Source: Candidatus Zixiibacteriota bacterium (GTDB lineage: Bacteria > Zixibacteria > MSB-5A5 > GN15 > PGXB01). From it: 44,160 bases of DNA. Position numbers and translations under genes: made by a program. Shown here piece by piece: positions 27,379 through 36,923 of this stretch. Positions within the stretch are counted from its first letter, which is position 1; every line of letters starts with the position of its first letter. Location of the stretch: positions 1 to 44,160 of the forward strand of contig JAPLUR010000108.1 of assembly GCA_026397505.1 (NCBI GenBank), written 5' to 3'. The notes beneath the pieces were generated by a model. It was not told the origin of the DNA. It did not search any database and was given only the letters and a program-made list of their open reading frames with translations.

Positions 27379-28632
27379 TCATCTCCGTCCCATCCCGCCC
27401 ATTCGCGGCATAAGCGGGTTCTGCGCCGCCTCTGATGCCGAAGCTTCTGCGCCGCCGCTCATCCCGACAATGACGTCGTCGCCTTCTTTAAGCTCCGTAT
27501 CCATCACCTCGACATGACGGGTATTCTGCAGACCGCGGACCAAGCGCACCGCTTTGGGCTTTCCATCAAACAATATCCAGACTCGCCCCTGGTTGCTGTT
27601 CGCAGACATCTTTCCCCCCGCCCCGGCGTTATCCCTATTCGCAGCCGTTTCCTGTCCCGATCTTCCCTGATCCGAGGGGGCTTCGCCCATTCCTCCTCGA
27701 AGATTGGTCTTAGCCTCGGGGGGCGTGAACCGTACCGCCTGAATCGGAACGCGCAGGACATTGTCCCTATCCGCCACTTCAATGGAAACTGTCGCCGTCA
27801 TGCCCGGCATAAGTTTCTGATCCGGATTGTTGACATCAATAACTACGTTATAAGTTACCACATTCTGATTAATTTCCGGGGATAGTCGAATCTGACTCAC
27901 TATGCCTTCAAACATTTCATCCGGGTAAGCATCAACGCGGAAAGTAACTTTCTGGCCAACTTTGACGTTGCCGATATCGGCTTCATCAACGCTCGCCTGC
28001 ACCTGCATCTTGCGCAGGTCGTTGGCTATGGTGAAGAGGGTGGGAGCCTGGAACGAGGCAGCCACGGTTTGACCGATATCAATATTGCGTGAGATCACCA
28101 CGCCGCTGATGGGTGTTCTGATAGTGGCATATTTGAGATTGACCTCGGCCCGGTCGAGCGAGGCCCTTGCCTGCTTGAGACCGGCCTGAGTGGTTTCCAG
28201 AGCGGTCGTAGCGGCATCCAATTCCGACTGTGCCACCAGAGATTTGTCGAATAGCTGCTGGGCTCGGTTGAGCGTTCTTTGGGCATCGTTCACCTGCGCC
28301 TGCGCCCGGTCGACATTCGCCCGCTGTTCATTGACCGTGGCCTGAAGGAAAGTGGGGTCAAGTTGAGCCAGAAGATCTCCCTCTTTGACCACCGAATTGA
28401 AATCAGTATAGAGCTTGGCGATCGTCCCGGAAACCTGAGAACCGACCTGGACAGTGGTAACCGCGTAGAGATTGCCGGTGGCACTGATACTGACCGTTAT
28501 ATCCCCCCTGTCAACCTTCTCTGTCCGGTAGGTTATCTTATTGTCCCCATTGCCGCTCCATAAATACAACGCCCCCCCACCTATAGCAACAACCAGAACC
28601 AAAATCACCCATTTCTTGCCTATTCTTTTCAT
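27379..28632 (-). CDS. MacA/HlyD-family periplasmic adaptor protein
   Basis: The 417-residue protein has an N-terminal membrane anchor (WVILVLVVAIGGGALYLW). It has a split biotinyl-lipoyl domain (ATGNLYAVTTVQVGSQVSG and the matching ATIRTPISGVVISRNIDIGQ), an intervening alpha-helical hairpin rich in Gln/Ala (about 95-160), and beta-barrel and membrane-proximal domains. The C-terminus is unusual, with a low-complexity Gly/Met/Arg end (MGGMGRR). It pairs with the downstream MacB-like permease and would bridge it to an outer-membrane channel, not encoded here. Confidence 0.92.
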   Translation of the reverse strand: MKRIGKKWVILVLVVAIGGGALYLWSGNGDNKITYRTEKVDRGDITVSISATGNLYAVTTVQVGSQVSGTIAKLYTDFNSVVKEGDLLAQLDPTFLQATVNEQRANVDRAQAQVNDAQRTLNRAQQLFDKSLVAQSELDAATTALETTQAGLKQARASLDRAEVNLKYATIRTPISGVVISRNIDIGQTVAASFQAPTLFTIANDLRKMQVQASVDEADIGNVKVGQKVTFRVDAYPDEMFEGIVSQIRLSPEINQNVVTYNVVIDVNNPDQKLMPGMTATVSIEVADRDNVLRVPIQAVRFTPPEAKTNLRGGMGEAPSDQGRSGQETAANRDNAGAGGKMSANSNQGRVWILFDGKPKAVRLVRGLQNTRHVEVMDTELKEGDDVIVGMSGGAEASASEAAQNPLMPRMGGMGRR

Positions 28633-28681
28633 TGAATTATTTCCCTATTACTAAATTCCGACACATCTTGGGTCACTTGAT

Positions 28682-28712
28682 ATTATACCGCCAAGTTACC
28701 GAAAAATCTCAA
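28682..28712 (-). promoter_or_regulatory. Possible promoter of the MacA-like/MacB-like operon
   Basis: Minus strand TTGAGA (28712-28707), 19 nt, perfect TATAAT (28687-28682), about 50 nt before the start at 28632. The spacer is longer than ideal. Confidence 0.45.
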
Positions 28713-28851
28713 GTTTGTAAACCGTATTCTACATTAATACGCCCCGGTGTCTTCACGATTCCGCAAACCATCAGCCTTTATTCTGAACAAATGAAAAGAG
28801 ACCTCTGATATGTCGGATAAAAGCGCCCCTGAAAAGTCCTTACTTGTCAGG

Positions 28852-29766
28852 CTACCACCGTTTGCGGCGCCAGAGATAAGTAAAACCTAACACCGAAACC
28901 AAGGCCATCCCCATCACAATCCAGAAAGCGAAAGGATGATTCTGCAGGGGCAGACCAACGTTCATGGAAAAAGCGCTGACCACGAAAGTCGGCACCATGA
29001 TAGCAATAGTGATGATGTTCAACGTCTTGATTAGAACGTTGAGATTATTATTGACAATCGACGCCCGGGCATCCATCAAGCTGGCCAGAATGTTGGAATA
29101 GATTTCGGCCTGTTTGTAGCATTGATTATTTTCAATTAGAGTATCCTCAAGAAATTCGAGTTCTTCTGTGCCAAAACCGATTTTAGCGGCGTTCAACCTC
29201 AGCTTATCGATGACAACTCCATTGGAATTGAGCGAATTGAGATAATAAATCAGGCTTTTTTCCAGAGTAAATAGATTGAGCAGACTCTTGTTCTCCATGG
29301 CGGTGTTGATTTTATCCTGCAGGTCATCAGAAATCGAAGCGATTATCTTAAGGTGCTCCAAGAAATGAAAAATGGAGCGGTACATCATGCGAAGGAGAAG
29401 ATAGGCCGGAGTTTGTATCCTGACAATCTGCGATGGGTCATATAAAGTGACATCTTCGGACAGGACAATAATCAATTTGTCTTTGAATAAGAAAGCGCCG
29501 GTGGAGGCGACCCGAAAAAGAAACTGGTCATTGTGCGAGTAACTCTTCGGTCTCTTAAAAATAAGGGCCAAATGTTCCGGCTCGAATTCAAGTCGGGAAA
29601 GTTCATCGGGGTCAAGCGCGGAATTGAGGGTATGCTCATCAAGCTTCAACTTGTCAATCAAATATCGTTTTTCACTCTCGTCGGGGGATATATAAACGGT
29701 TACCAGGCAGGGATCCTCCTTAACCTCAACCAGTCGGCGATCCACAATGTTGTATTTTTTTTGCAT
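28852..29766 (-). CDS. CorA-family divalent-cation transporter-like protein
   Basis: The 304-residue protein has a cytoplasmic alpha/beta N-terminal domain, a long helical stalk (about 120-240), and two C-terminal membrane helices followed by a basic tail (YLWRRKRW). The length and topology fit CorA. The selectivity motif, normally GMN at the end of the first membrane helix, reads SMN here (AFSMNVGLPL). GGAGGT upstream supports the start. It appears to be monocistronic. It probably transports Mg2+ or another divalent cation, with the motif change leaving substrate and direction uncertain. Confidence 0.85.
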   Translation of the reverse strand: MQKKYNIVDRRLVEVKEDPCLVTVYISPDESEKRYLIDKLKLDEHTLNSALDPDELSRLEFEPEHLALIFKRPKSYSHNDQFLFRVASTGAFLFKDKLIIVLSEDVTLYDPSQIVRIQTPAYLLLRMMYRSIFHFLEHLKIIASISDDLQDKINTAMENKSLLNLFTLEKSLIYYLNSLNSNGVVIDKLRLNAAKIGFGTEELEFLEDTLIENNQCYKQAEIYSNILASLMDARASIVNNNLNVLIKTLNIITIAIMVPTFVVSAFSMNVGLPLQNHPFAFWIVMGMALVSVLGFTYLWRRKRW

Positions 29767-30265
29767 CCTATATTACCTCCATGCGCCCTTTATTCAGCGA
29801 CTAAGAATTTGCAGCCGAGCCTTGCTCATAAGGCCATCATTCTCCAATACAGACGGCTCCGGACATCTAAACGGCCTACAATATATTCAGCTTCAAATCA
29901 TTCGGCAATCGCAAAATCGGCGCCCAGCCATATTCTATTGAGTTCTCTTATGCAGGCCGCCTATCAGATCGTATACGCCGAAATAGGCGAGTATCGAGAA
30001 GTCAATAACCCTGCCTGAAAACGGCGGGGGTATCTGCCCGCAGATCAAATGAATTGGCTTGCAGGAGACTCAAATCTGTTGAAAGGTTAGCCGTTGCCTG
30101 ATTCTTGAACGGAATTTGCACCCATTTCCCCTTGTGAAGCTCTTCCTTCTTCTCTGCCAACCTGTTACCAGATGCAGGTTTCCGAAATGGTTGACGGCCC
30201 GGCACGCTATTTGGAATAGGTTTATTTGCTGTAATGTTAGCTGGAAGACCATTTAAGGAGGATTT
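29767..30265 (+). other. 499-nt intergenic region between divergent genes
   Basis: Apart from the Shine-Dalgarno sites of the flanking genes (GGAGGT for the CorA-like gene; AAGGAGG for the Fn3 gene), I see no RNA gene, clear promoter or conserved ORF. A weak TTGACG at 30190 lacks a matching -10. Confidence 0.4.
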
Positions 30266-32932
30266 ATGAAGGGCTCAAGAAAATATGGTGCCGGGATGAA
30301 AGTAAAATGTCTATGGGCACTGGGCCTGATTATGTTTTTTTTATTTCTTTTGAATCCAGCCTTTGGTGCCGGAAAGGCTCTGACGGCCAAGACCGCGGCG
30401 GCCAACTCTGTCACCCTCACCTGGACGGCGCCCGGGGATGACAGCACCGCCGGAACCGCCGCGCAGTATGATCTTCGTTACTCAACCTCAAACATTACCG
30501 AGGCCAACTGGAATGCCGCCACTCAGGTTGCTGGCGAACCGGCCCCGAAGTTGGCGGGGTCGCCCGAATCTTTCGAGGTTACCGGGCTTCAGCCCAGTAC
30601 AACTTATTACTTTGCCCTGAAGGCGGCCGATGAAGTCCTCAATTGGTCGCTTCTGTCCAATGTTGTTACCAAAGCAACGACCGCCGAAATCACCCCTCCG
30701 GCGGCTATCGCCAATCTGGCGACAGGAGCGGTGACTTCCGCTTCAGTGGTGCTCAACTGGACCGCACCCGGTGACGACGGCAATGTCGGCACCGCCTCGC
30801 AGTATGATATCCGCTATTCAACCGCCACTATCACTGAAGCCAACTGGAACGCCGCCAGTCAGGTCACCGGGGAGCCGGCGCCCAGAGTAGCCGGAAGCGC
30901 CGAAACTTTCACGGTTACCGGCCTGCAGCCGAACACGACCTACTACTTTGCGATCAAGACCGCTGATGAAGTTCCTAACTGGTCGGCCATTTCCAATGTC
31001 GTCAATGGAGCCACGGCCAACGAATCTGTTCCGCCTTCCACCATTGCAACTCTGTCGGCAGTAGGTTCCACGATAACCTCGGTAACGCTCAACTGGCTCG
31101 CGCCGGGCGATGATGGCAATGTCGGCACCGCTTCCCAGTATGATATTCGCTATTCGACGGCGACCATCACTCAGGCAAATTGGAACGCGGCGACACAGGT
31201 AACGGGAGAGCCAACCCCGCAGGCGGCTGGCGGCACGGAGACTTTTGCCGTGACAGGTCTGCAGCCGAGTACCACCTATTATTTCGCGATCAAGACAGCG
31301 GATGAGGTACCCAACTGGTCGGCGATTTCGAATATCGCCAGCCGGGCCACCGCCGCCGAGCAAGTGCCGCCGGCCGCGGTCACCAACTTTGCCGCTGGAG
31401 CGGTCACCACCAGCTCGGTTGTCCTCAGCTGGACCGCCCCCGGCGATGACGGCAACACCGGAACCGCCTCTCAATATGATATTCGCTATTCCACTTCAAC
31501 TATCACCGAGGCCAATTGGGGCTCGGTGGCACAGGCCACCAGTGAACCGACGCCGAAAATCGCCGGAAGTGCCGAGACTTTCACTCTCACCGGCCTGCTG
31601 CCGAACACCACCTATTATTACGCCATTAAGACCGCCGATGAAGTGCCCAATTGGTCGGCTCTTTCCAATGTGGTCAGCAAAGCCACAGCCAATGAAACCA
31701 TCCCACCCACCGGTATCGCCAATCTTACCGCGGGAACGGCAACGGCAAACACGGTCGTTCTGAACTGGACCGCTCCCGGTGACGACGGCAGCACTGGGAC
31801 AGCCGCACAGTATGATATCCGGTACTCGACCGCGACTATCACCGATGCCAACTGGGCATCCGCGACACAGGTAACCGGCGAACCGGCGCCGAAGGTTGCG
31901 GGAAGCGCCGAAACCTTCACGGTGACCGGCCTCAATAATGGCACGACTTATTATTTTGCCGTCAAGACTGCGGATGAAGTCCCGAACTGGTCGGTGCTGT
32001 CCAATGTCGTGACCAAGGCCACGCTGGACCAGATTCCACCCTCTCCGATCAATGACCTGACCGCCGCACCCGGCGCTCAGATGGGTGAGATTCTGCTTTC
32101 CTGGACCGCCACCGGCGAGGATAGTACTATCGGCTTCGCCGAATCGTACGACCTGAGATACTCGCTTGACTCCATCACCGAGGCGGTCTGGTATGCCGCC
32201 ACCTCTTATAACGATGTTCCCGCCCCGCTTTCGGGCGGGAACATCGAGAGTTTGACCATGTCCGGGCTGGTACCGGGGCAGCTTTATCATATTGGTCTTA
32301 AAGCGAAAGACCACGAGTCCAATTTCTCGGAAATATCCAATGTTGTATCCTCTGTGGCCCGCTTTGACTTTGCCACCGGCGATACCGACAATGTCGCCCA
32401 GCCGGTAAGTCCCGCTGCCGGAGCGGCGGTTCGCCTTTCCCATCCGACGCTGGTGGTCGCGAATATCGATACTCTGAATCCCAATCTCTATCAGTTCGAG
32501 GTCGCCTTAGATTCGGAGTTTGCCGGTCTGGTAGCCGCCTCGCTTCCTGTCACGCAGGAGGAAGGGCCGACGACATCCTGGAAAGTAACCGAGAAACTCA
32601 GGAGCAATCAAATATATTACTGGCGGGCCAAGGTTAATGATCTTGCTTATGGTGAAGTATCGTTCTTCTCAATCAAACCTGCAGTACATACCTATCCGAA
32701 TCCATTCAAAATCAATGAGACGGAAAATGTTACTTTCACGGAGATTCCCGAGGGTTCCAATTTGACTCTGATGTCGGTTTCCGGCGCCACGGTACGTCAG
32801 TGGAGTAATCTTCCGGCGGCCGATTTGACCTGGGATGGTACCAATGATTCCGGAAGCAAAGTTGCCTCGGGAACCTATTTATGGTATCTGGAAGGTTCCG
32901 ATATCGGGGGCAAACTAGTCCTAATCCACTAA
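30266..32932 (+). CDS. Secreted fibronectin-type-III repeat protein with C-terminal sorting-like domain
   Basis: AAGGAGG precedes the ATG. The 888-residue protein has a signal peptide (about residues 1-32), then five near-identical Fn3-like modules plus a sixth diverged one (about 36-690). Each module contains VVLNWTAPGDDG, QYDIRYSTATIT and TTYYFAIKTADEVPNWS. A further Ig-like region follows (about 710-800), then from about residue 809 a YPNPF-type domain (LTWDGTNDSGSKVASGTYLW) as in FlgD-like or type A C-terminal sorting domains. It probably functions as a secreted or surface adhesive or structural protein. No enzymatic domain is seen, and no secretion apparatus for such domains is in the window. 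Confidence 0.87.
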   Translation: MKGSRKYGAGMKVKCLWALGLIMFFLFLLNPAFGAGKALTAKTAAANSVTLTWTAPGDDSTAGTAAQYDLRYSTSNITEANWNAATQVAGEPAPKLAGSPESFEVTGLQPSTTYYFALKAADEVLNWSLLSNVVTKATTAEITPPAAIANLATGAVTSASVVLNWTAPGDDGNVGTASQYDIRYSTATITEANWNAASQVTGEPAPRVAGSAETFTVTGLQPNTTYYFAIKTADEVPNWSAISNVVNGATANESVPPSTIATLSAVGSTITSVTLNWLAPGDDGNVGTASQYDIRYSTATITQANWNAATQVTGEPTPQAAGGTETFAVTGLQPSTTYYFAIKTADEVPNWSAISNIASRATAAEQVPPAAVTNFAAGAVTTSSVVLSWTAPGDDGNTGTASQYDIRYSTSTITEANWGSVAQATSEPTPKIAGSAETFTLTGLLPNTTYYYAIKTADEVPNWSALSNVVSKATANETIPPTGIANLTAGTATANTVVLNWTAPGDDGSTGTAAQYDIRYSTATITDANWASATQVTGEPAPKVAGSAETFTVTGLNNGTTYYFAVKTADEVPNWSVLSNVVTKATLDQIPPSPINDLTAAPGAQMGEILLSWTATGEDSTIGFAESYDLRYSLDSITEAVWYAATSYNDVPAPLSGGNIESLTMSGLVPGQLYHIGLKAKDHESNFSEISNVVSSVARFDFATGDTDNVAQPVSPAAGAAVRLSHPTLVVANIDTLNPNLYQFEVALDSEFAGLVAASLPVTQEEGPTTSWKVTEKLRSNQIYYWRAKVNDLAYGEVSFFSIKPAVHTYPNPFKINETENVTFTEIPEGSNLTLMSVSGATVRQWSNLPAADLTWDGTNDSGSKVASGTYLWYLEGSDIGGKLVLIH
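30430..32030 (+). repeat. Tandem 336-bp repeat encoding Fn3 modules
   Basis: The codons for ADEV(P/L)NWS recur at GATGAA/GATGAG positions 30629, 30965, 31301, 31637 and 31973, exactly 336 bp apart (112 residues). DNA identity between copies is high but broken by many synonymous changes. Confidence 0.88.
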
Positions 32933-33257
32933 AGCAAAAGCGGCACGAGCACGCTGGGCATTGGCCTGCTTGGCGATAAGCTGTTCATCGCTACATTACA
33001 TATAAATAAACACTCCTTCCATATAAGGGGGCGAGGGGTAAATCACCGTCGGTTTGATGTGAATTTTGGGGAGTGGGGGATGGGATTTGGATGGAGGTAA
33101 GTGCCAAAACCGCAAGGGCTTCGCCCTACCCAGCTGGTTTGGCTAAATATCATTGAATCCACTAATAAATCAATTGACATGGAAGATGATATAACCTAAA
33201 CTTACCAAAGGTGTTATAAATTATGAAATTGATAATGCTCGGCAGCTGAATTCCAAA
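32933..33257 (+). other. 325-nt intergenic region with a short hairpin
   Basis: Holds a small perfect hairpin AGGGC-TTC-GCCCT at 33115-33127 without a T-run, of the kind found as dispersed intergenic palindromes. A TTGACA at 33174 could belong to a promoter of the next gene (weak TAAACT 17 nt on). Nothing else is supported. Confidence 0.4.
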
Positions 33258-34532
33258 ATGAAAAGAAAAGAAAAATCAAATGGGAAAGTCGAGCCAATCG
33301 GTATCGATTTCAGGGAATTGTCTACAGGATTTCAGGGTGAAAGATTAGAGCAATTGATTAGGCTTTTGGCGCTGAATATGGACATGGATGTGGAGTGGGC
33401 GGGGCGTGGTTCTGACGGCGGCCGTGATCTTATTATTATAGAGGAGATTACAGGACCAATCTCAAAGGAAAAAATACGTTGGCTTGTCCAGTGCAAAGAT
33501 AGAGTTCAGTCTGGCAAGTCCGTACATGAAGGTGAAGTTCCTGATATAAGTGATAAAGTAATTCAACATGGGACATCGGGTTTTCTGTTAGTAACAACTA
33601 CAACAGTAAGCTCTGCTTTGAAGGAAAAAATGGATTCCATGGATAAAAGAAGGGGTGGAAAGATAAAAACTCTGATCTGGGACGCATGCATTTTGGAGCA
33701 GATAATTTTGCGTTCTGGAAATCAAGAGATATTTAGACAATTCTTTCCTGACAGTTATAAGCGTTTACATGCAATCAAAGGACCTTTGGAAGCCATGCAT
33801 GTCTTAAGGGCATTTTTGCCGCCGGAAGGGTATGGCAAAGTGCAGAACGTTTTAGAGAATTATATTGCGACACCCACTCCTTATTTGACTTCAGCAGTAA
33901 ATACGCCTGTCGATATTAAAAAAATGAAAATTGATATTGATACAATAAATATGATTTTGAAGGGCGATGATATTGAAGGTGCTGCATTCGCCTCTTTAAT
34001 ATTGCCCGAAGCAGATTTTATGAGCATTGTTCGCGACCTAGATGATACTAATTATCAAAAATGCGAGGAATTTCTAAAAATCGTTATTATTAGGGCAGCA
34101 GATCCAATCCGTATTTTGAATTCATATCAGTACCTTGTGGAAAACCATGAGGTTACTATGGCTCAAAGGGCAGAGTTTGCTACCTATTTAAATAATGATG
34201 GCTTAGAAGTGATGTTTGGGGATCAATTCGAGGAATGGTTCTTTCCAGAAATGATAAACAATGGCTCACAATACGGCGTTTATGATAAGATTCAAGAACT
34301 GTCTAGTAATACCGTCATAGAGAATATAGATATTACGAAATTGATATTTAGAGCAGAGGGCCGTACGAATGTCAAATTTTCGGGCACGTTTACAATGGAT
34401 TTGGAACTCAATTTCGATTCGGAACCAATTGGGAATTACACGTGCAGTGGCTCATTCGAAGGTGAAATATCCGAAGATGGTTTCTTACTTGATGAAGTCA
34501 AAGTTGACACTTCAGATTTTTTCGGTGAATAG
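33258..34532 (+). CDS. Mrr-like restriction endonuclease-fold protein
   Basis: The 424-residue protein has an N-terminal nuclease-like domain (about 15-150). It has GFQGERLEQLIRLLA, then GRGSDGGRDLIII, then WLVQCKD, which together give the D-(Q)xK active-site pattern of Mrr_cat enzymes. The C-terminal half (about 165-424) is unrecognised, ending in a beta-rich segment. Base composition is clearly more AT-rich than the flanking genes and there is no obvious Shine-Dalgarno site, both consistent with recent acquisition. It stands alone, with no methylase or helicase partner. It could be a type IV-like restriction enzyme or another defence nuclease. Confidence 0.75.
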   Translation: MKRKEKSNGKVEPIGIDFRELSTGFQGERLEQLIRLLALNMDMDVEWAGRGSDGGRDLIIIEEITGPISKEKIRWLVQCKDRVQSGKSVHEGEVPDISDKVIQHGTSGFLLVTTTTVSSALKEKMDSMDKRRGGKIKTLIWDACILEQIILRSGNQEIFRQFFPDSYKRLHAIKGPLEAMHVLRAFLPPEGYGKVQNVLENYIATPTPYLTSAVNTPVDIKKMKIDIDTINMILKGDDIEGAAFASLILPEADFMSIVRDLDDTNYQKCEEFLKIVIIRAADPIRILNSYQYLVENHEVTMAQRAEFATYLNNDGLEVMFGDQFEEWFFPEMINNGSQYGVYDKIQELSSNTVIENIDITKLIFRAEGRTNVKFSGTFTMDLELNFDSEPIGNYTCSGSFEGEISEDGFLLDEVKVDTSDFFGE

Positions 34533-34814
34533 ATTAATCAATAAGTCGGTGGCCCGCCCAGTGGGTGGGAATTATTTGAGCCGGCTTCAATGTTATTTTT
34601 ATAGGTCGAATCCCCTGCGCCTGTCCCGTACCCTTGGTCGGGAGATTCGACAATCTTTTCATCACCATTTGTGCATTCCCGTTGGTGATATCAAATATAT
34701 CTTGATTAGATCCTTTGTCAAGATTAAATGTCGAAACCCCCATTCATTCCGCGGTACGAAATTCAGGGGGAATTTCGAGCTGCCTGACTCCCCCATCATC
34801 GCTCGGTCTAGAAA

Positions 34815-35936
34815 TCATCTCCTGTAATCCAGACGCCATTTATCGATGAATTCCGTATCGCACCAGTATATTTCGAATTCGGTTGAGCTGATTACCCTGG
34901 AAAAGAATAGATATTTCCCGTCCGGCGAGACATTGGGACAGAATTCGATGCCTGAAGTATTGATTTGGTTTCCCAGATTGACCGATTCCGTCCATGAACC
35001 ATCAGGATTCTTGAAACTGATATAGAGATCCTCGGCCCCGAATCCGTCGGAACGACCTTCCGAGTCAAATATCATATAGCTTTCATCCGGGGCGATATAA
35101 GAATGAGCGGTGCTATAACCTTTGTTTATGGCGCTACTCAGCCGTACAGGAGGCTCATATGCTCCGCCCACATATTCTGACATATATATGGCTCCCTGTG
35201 TGGCGTATGTAAAATACATGTTTCCATTCAGGCTGACGGTGGGAAACATGGTGGGAATCAAACAGAAAGGTTCCTCTGGCGGCTGAATGTCCGACCAGCC
35301 CGATTCAGTCTTATCAAAGTGCCAGATATTCGTGCGCATCAGATTCTGGCAATAACCGCAAGGTTGCGCAGAACCAAATAGGAGGGTTAAGCCATCGGGA
35401 CTGATAAACGGCTCGAAAGTCATATAATCGCCGGCAAAAGGGGCAATAGCGGGTGTGGACCAGACGCCATCTGTCTTCTTGGTGAAAAATATCCTGTTCT
35501 CCGGCAATTCGCCCCCGCGTCGCGTGAAATAGAATTCATTCAGGGCCGGATCGAAACAGGAGGCAAACTCGATATAGCCGGTTTTGGAAATTATGCCGGG
35601 AGCAAAGACTACGGGGATTGAATCGGGCGGAAGTTGTCCCAAATATTCGGAGCAGTTTGGCCTTTGGCCGCCGCGATAAAGGAAATTGATTAGGTAGGTG
35701 ACGTCGGTGATATTGACGAGGCCTGAATTATTGACATCAGCGGCTTTGACCGGGACAGGTGCCGGTCCTTCTCTATAAATAAAGCTGATTACAAAAGTAA
35801 CGTCGCGGATATTTACTGCCCCATCACCATCGGCGTCACCGCAGGTTTGGGAAACCGCGAGAGTGCCTGCCCCCGAAATATTTCCGGCCGCCATAACAAA
35901 AAGGACTATTCCTATAATTAATAATAACTTATGCAT
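34815..35936 (-). CDS. Secreted protein with N-terminal dockerin repeats and PD40 propeller
   Basis: The 373-residue protein has AAAGGAGA before its ATG and a signal peptide (about residues 1-22). A paired dockerin-like module follows directly (CGDADGDGAVNIRDVTF; DVNNSGLVNITDVTYLINF, ending YRGG). The rest is a beta-propeller-like region with PD40 motifs (FISPDGLTLLFGS, YIAPDESYMIFDS, NVSPDGKYLFFSR). In most dockerin proteins the module is C-terminal, so its N-terminal position is notable. It is probably secreted. The function of the propeller is unknown, and no catalytic residues are visible. Confidence 0.83.
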   Translation of the reverse strand: MHKLLLIIGIVLFVMAAGNISGAGTLAVSQTCGDADGDGAVNIRDVTFVISFIYREGPAPVPVKAADVNNSGLVNITDVTYLINFLYRGGQRPNCSEYLGQLPPDSIPVVFAPGIISKTGYIEFASCFDPALNEFYFTRRGGELPENRIFFTKKTDGVWSTPAIAPFAGDYMTFEPFISPDGLTLLFGSAQPCGYCQNLMRTNIWHFDKTESGWSDIQPPEEPFCLIPTMFPTVSLNGNMYFTYATQGAIYMSEYVGGAYEPPVRLSSAINKGYSTAHSYIAPDESYMIFDSEGRSDGFGAEDLYISFKNPDGSWTESVNLGNQINTSGIEFCPNVSPDGKYLFFSRVISSTEFEIYWCDTEFIDKWRLDYRR

Positions 35937-36351
35937 TCAAGTCTCCTTTGCTATTGTCTGAAGTTCTCTGTCTTTATAGCAATAGTTTCGTCTACTTGCG
36001 GAATCTGGCACGGTGAAGGAACAAATTTCTGAACGGGTAACAGGCAACCCACCCGCCACTGCGGGCTGTGGGGAAGTCTGATCCCAAAATCCTGTAGGAA
36101 ATTGTAGCGCAAAATCCCGAAGCGTTTTGCGATTTGATCCCATTCTCACACCCCTCCTGCAAAATCTGTATCGAATCGATGGTAAATTAGGTTCTCCCCC
36201 CTATTGATAGAAAGCATGGCTATTTATATGCCTAAAGTTAAAAAACAATCTATTCACCGTCCAAATGCCAGGAACTGTCACCCCCGTGGCTTCTTTCCCA
36301 AATTCGCAATAAAAACACTACAAGAGAATATAAACATGAAGAAACGAACTC

Positions 36352-36374
36352 CCCCTCTCCCCCCGGGAGAGGGG
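36352..36374. repeat. GC-rich intergenic palindrome
   Basis: A perfect 10-bp inverted repeat with a 3-nt loop and no T-run. Probably a dispersed palindromic element, not a terminator. Confidence 0.6.
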
Positions 36375-36875
36375 CTGGCGGCGCGAGATCCCAAAATCCC
36401 CGTTCCTGTTTCGCAGGGTCTTAGGCCGCTACCTCAGGTAGCGGGCGTGACCCTGCGGCAAACCGTGCGAGGCCTCGGTACCCCACCCGCCCGGCGGGCT
36501 ATGGGCTGGCCTGACTATAAGTCCAAAACCCGCAGCGACTTAACCGGGCCAAATCAAAATCCCTCACGCCCTAAGAATGTCCGCCAAAATAAGAACAAAC
36601 CCATTTCTGGCCTCCCCTCCCAATCCTCCCAATCCCTTCTCCGCCAGAAAATTATCGGCAAAAATTCGAGATCCGAAATGGCATGAAAAATTTAGTAAAG
36701 CAAAGCCAAAATTGGTCATCTCCATGGTACCCAAGCTCTTACGCTGTTTTTAAATGGCTTCGTTCCCCTTTTGGCCTCATACCCATAACTGTAAGCCGTT
36801 ATCGCAGAAAGGAATGCCGCATATTGCGCCTGCCGCGCAATGTCAAGATCCTAAGTGGTTGTTGCTCCACATTGA

Positions 36876-36904
36876 ATAAACCGGCACACGAGGATGTGTG
36901 CCGG
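36876..36904 (-). terminator. Terminator of the heterodimeric ABC exporter operon
   Basis: On the minus strand a perfect 9-bp stem CCGGCACAC/GTGTGCCGG with a 6-nt loop is followed by TTTATT. It lies 20 nt after the stop of the second exporter gene. Confidence 0.75.
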
Positions 36905-36923
36905 CCACAGCATATCGACTTCG

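Larger units (their letters stand above)
35937..36923 (+). other. Nearly 1-kb non-coding region with GC-rich palindromes
   Basis: I see no convincing gene. The open frames here are rich in Pro/Arg/Gln without Shine-Dalgarno sites or domain patterns. It holds a strong hairpin, CCCCTCTCCC/GGGAGAGGGG at 36352-36374. Two related blocks lie near 36047-36080 and 36476-36515, both with CCCACCCGCC...GCGGGCT. GATCCCAAAATCC occurs in both halves (near 36079 and 36385). These look like dispersed intergenic repeat elements rather than coding remnants. Confidence 0.5.

Noticed and set aside
33174-33195. TTGACA followed by TATAAC upstream of the Mrr-like gene
   Set aside because: The spacer is only 10 nt, too short for sigma70; only a weaker alternative -10 exists.
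36204-36686. Open frame of 160 codons in the large intergenic gap
   Set aside because: Pro/Arg/Gln-rich low-complexity translation across GC-rich palindromes, no ribosome site and no domain pattern; typical non-coding repeat sequence.
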